Source of the DNA: UBA2365 sp964594045
Lineage (GTDB): Bacteria > Bacteroidota > Bacteroidia > Chitinophagales > Saprospiraceae
Direction: 5' to 3'
Assembly: GCA_964594045.1 (NCBI GenBank)
Contig: CAZQKR010000081.1
Span: 1-6,509 of the forward strand
Length of the DNA: 6,509 nucleotides
In this document: positions 5,748 through 6,509 of the stretch, one piece after another
Layout: every line of letters starts with the position of its first letter
How positions within the stretch are numbered: position 1 is the first letter of the stretch
Made by a program: the position numbers and the translations under genes
Notes under the pieces: model-generated
The model's input: the letters and a program-made list of their open reading frames with translations, nothing else
What the model was told of the DNA's origin: nothing
Database searches by the model: none

Positions 5748-5757
5748 GATCGATCAT
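5746..5757. repeat. 12-bp perfect palindrome over the membrane-protein start codon
   Basis: ATGATCGATCAT is its own reverse complement and includes two of the three bases of the start codon (5747-5745), with two GATC sites. It could be an operator, but a palindrome of this length can arise by chance. Confidence 0.4.
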
Positions 5758-5801
5758 TTAATGTTTATCCAACAGAAAGCACAACCTGTTCAAATCTCTG
5801 T

Positions 5802-5835
5802 CAAAAGTACACTTCGCATCGGTTATGAAAACAAA
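5802..5835 (-). promoter_or_regulatory. Predicted Bacteroidota promoter of the membrane-protein gene
   Basis: On the minus strand TTTG (5835-5832) is followed after 22 bases by TACTTTTG (5809-5802), a full match to TAnnTTTG with a spacer one base longer than the usual range. It is 55 bases before ATG 5747, with no intervening start codon in frame. Confidence 0.45.
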
Positions 5836-6094
5836 TACTTTCATTTGATTACTATGAAGGGCTTAAATATTTTGATCACTCGCTCGCTTCTGTCAAGTTC
5901 ACAATTCCTTACCCGTTCGTTTCCGTTTCCCAAATTAAATTGATCACCGTTTTTTTTAGCGATAATGCCCGCAATATAAAATGTCAGCAAATATTCTGAA
6001 GGTTTGTGAGATTTTTATTGTTTTGTTTGACCAATACTATTCAATACGTAACAAGGTATACTGAGGCTGAACATCTGTTTCGGATAAGCTATAT

Positions 6095-6186
6095 TTTACA
6101 GATTGTGAACATTTTACTTTACAGATTGTAGACTTTTTACTTTACAGATTGTAGACTTTTTACTTTACAGATTGTGAACATTCCAC
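6095..6186. repeat. Array of four contiguous 23-bp direct repeats
   Basis: Four units at 6095-6117, 6118-6140, 6141-6163 and 6164-6186, each beginning TTTACAGATTGT. Units 1 and 4 continue GAACATT; units 2 and 3 continue AGACTTT and are identical to each other. There are no spacers between units, which excludes a CRISPR array. The 23-bp period is close to two helical turns, so a protein bound to each unit would sit on nearly the same face of the DNA, as in iterons or multi-site operators. No replication gene is nearby, so an origin cannot be claimed. A simple variable-number repeat is the alternative. Confidence 0.95.
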
Positions 6187-6309
6187 ATTATTTAATACCT
6201 GCTTCCATCCTGGTTTTCATTTTTTATCGTAATTTTTAAGGTATTTATCAGGCAATTGCATACTGCTTGCTGGCTATCATTTTTAAGGCTGCCGGTGAAA
6301 AAAAATGCC

Positions 6310-6333
6310 ACGAATGCACGAATAAAAACGAAT
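6310..6333. repeat. Triple ACGAAT motif
   Basis: ACGAAT occurs at 6310-6315, 6318-6323 and 6328-6333 in the context CCACGAATGCACGAAT. I recall similar clustered CACGAAT words between genes in many Bacteroidota genomes, as with the GCAGAT words in this window, so this is probably one member of a dispersed intergenic repeat. Function unknown. Confidence 0.5.
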
Positions 6334-6509
6334 GGCTCAAATACCTTTGATCATTGTATAGTTTGATAAAAACCGTAGCTCAGTCAATACTTATTACACT
6401 ATGGTCAAAAAGACATTTCAGGGCAGACTCCGAACTATATTTTCAATCATTATACATGTATTCTATGATTAAACCAAACAAAAATGATAAAAAATTAAGC
6501 TGCATATTT

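Larger units (their letters stand above)
5748..6509. other. Right-hand gene-free region
   Basis: About 760 bases up to the window edge without a credible gene on either strand. It holds the membrane-protein promoter, the 23-bp repeat array (6095-6186), the ACGAAT triplet (6310-6333) and a palindrome near the end: ATACATGTAT at 6452-6461, flanked by AATCAT (6445-6450) and ATGATT (6465-6470). The parts 5840-6090 and 6190-6300 show nothing recognisable. Confidence 0.65.

Noticed and set aside
6095..6186. CRISPR array
   Set aside because: The 23-bp repeats are directly adjacent with no spacers, and there are no cas genes.
6342..6349. Plus-strand TACCTTTG as a promoter
   Set aside because: It matches TAnnTTTG but has no TTG element 19-22 bases upstream and no gene downstream in the window.
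6371..6388. tRNA-like GTAGCTCAGT stretch
   Set aside because: Only the D-arm word is present. No acceptor stem, anticodon arm or T-arm sequence follows.

Overview
The window looks like chromosomal DNA of a member of the Bacteroidota. Four things support this: a protein with a C-terminal type IX secretion (T9SS type A) sorting domain, AT-rich DNA around the genes, no Shine-Dalgarno sequences at the likely starts, and TAnnTTTG boxes (the -7 element of Bacteroidota housekeeping promoters) 55 to 105 bases upstream of three of the four genes. Genus or species cannot be told from this sequence.

Layout: four real genes, all on the minus strand and each apparently its own transcription unit, separated by gaps of about 400 to 780 bases, so only about 59% of the window is coding. 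From left to right they are: (1) a secreted T9SS-tail protein at 12-1052; (2) a class III PLP aminotransferase of the type found in hybrid NRPS/PKS pathways, at 1830-3152, strikingly GC-rich against its AT-rich surroundings; (3) an exported protein of about 237 aa at 3574-4287 that resembles the M949_RS01915 family; (4) a six-helix membrane protein of unknown function at 5064-5747. Nothing indicates that the four work together. The aminotransferase looks like an orphan from a natural-product cluster, with no carrier, condensation or adenylation partner in the window.

The gaps hold most of the unusual structure. The gap at 4288-5063 contains a 195-bp tandem repeat (2.4 copies, the two full copies differing at only two positions). 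It is built from hairpins sharing a GTTTTCA core and a triple GCAGAT motif. The gap at 5748-6509 contains four perfectly contiguous 23-bp direct repeats in an A-B-B-A variant order, and a triple ACGAAT motif. The gap at 1053-1829 contains two strong short palindromes and a dubious small ORF. These look like dispersed repeats or protein-binding arrays rather than genes.

I did not find rRNA, convincing tRNA, CRISPR, transposase or phage genes. No complete new multi-gene system is visible. The best candidates for follow-up are the 23-bp array, the 195-bp hairpin repeat and the foreign-looking aminotransferase island.
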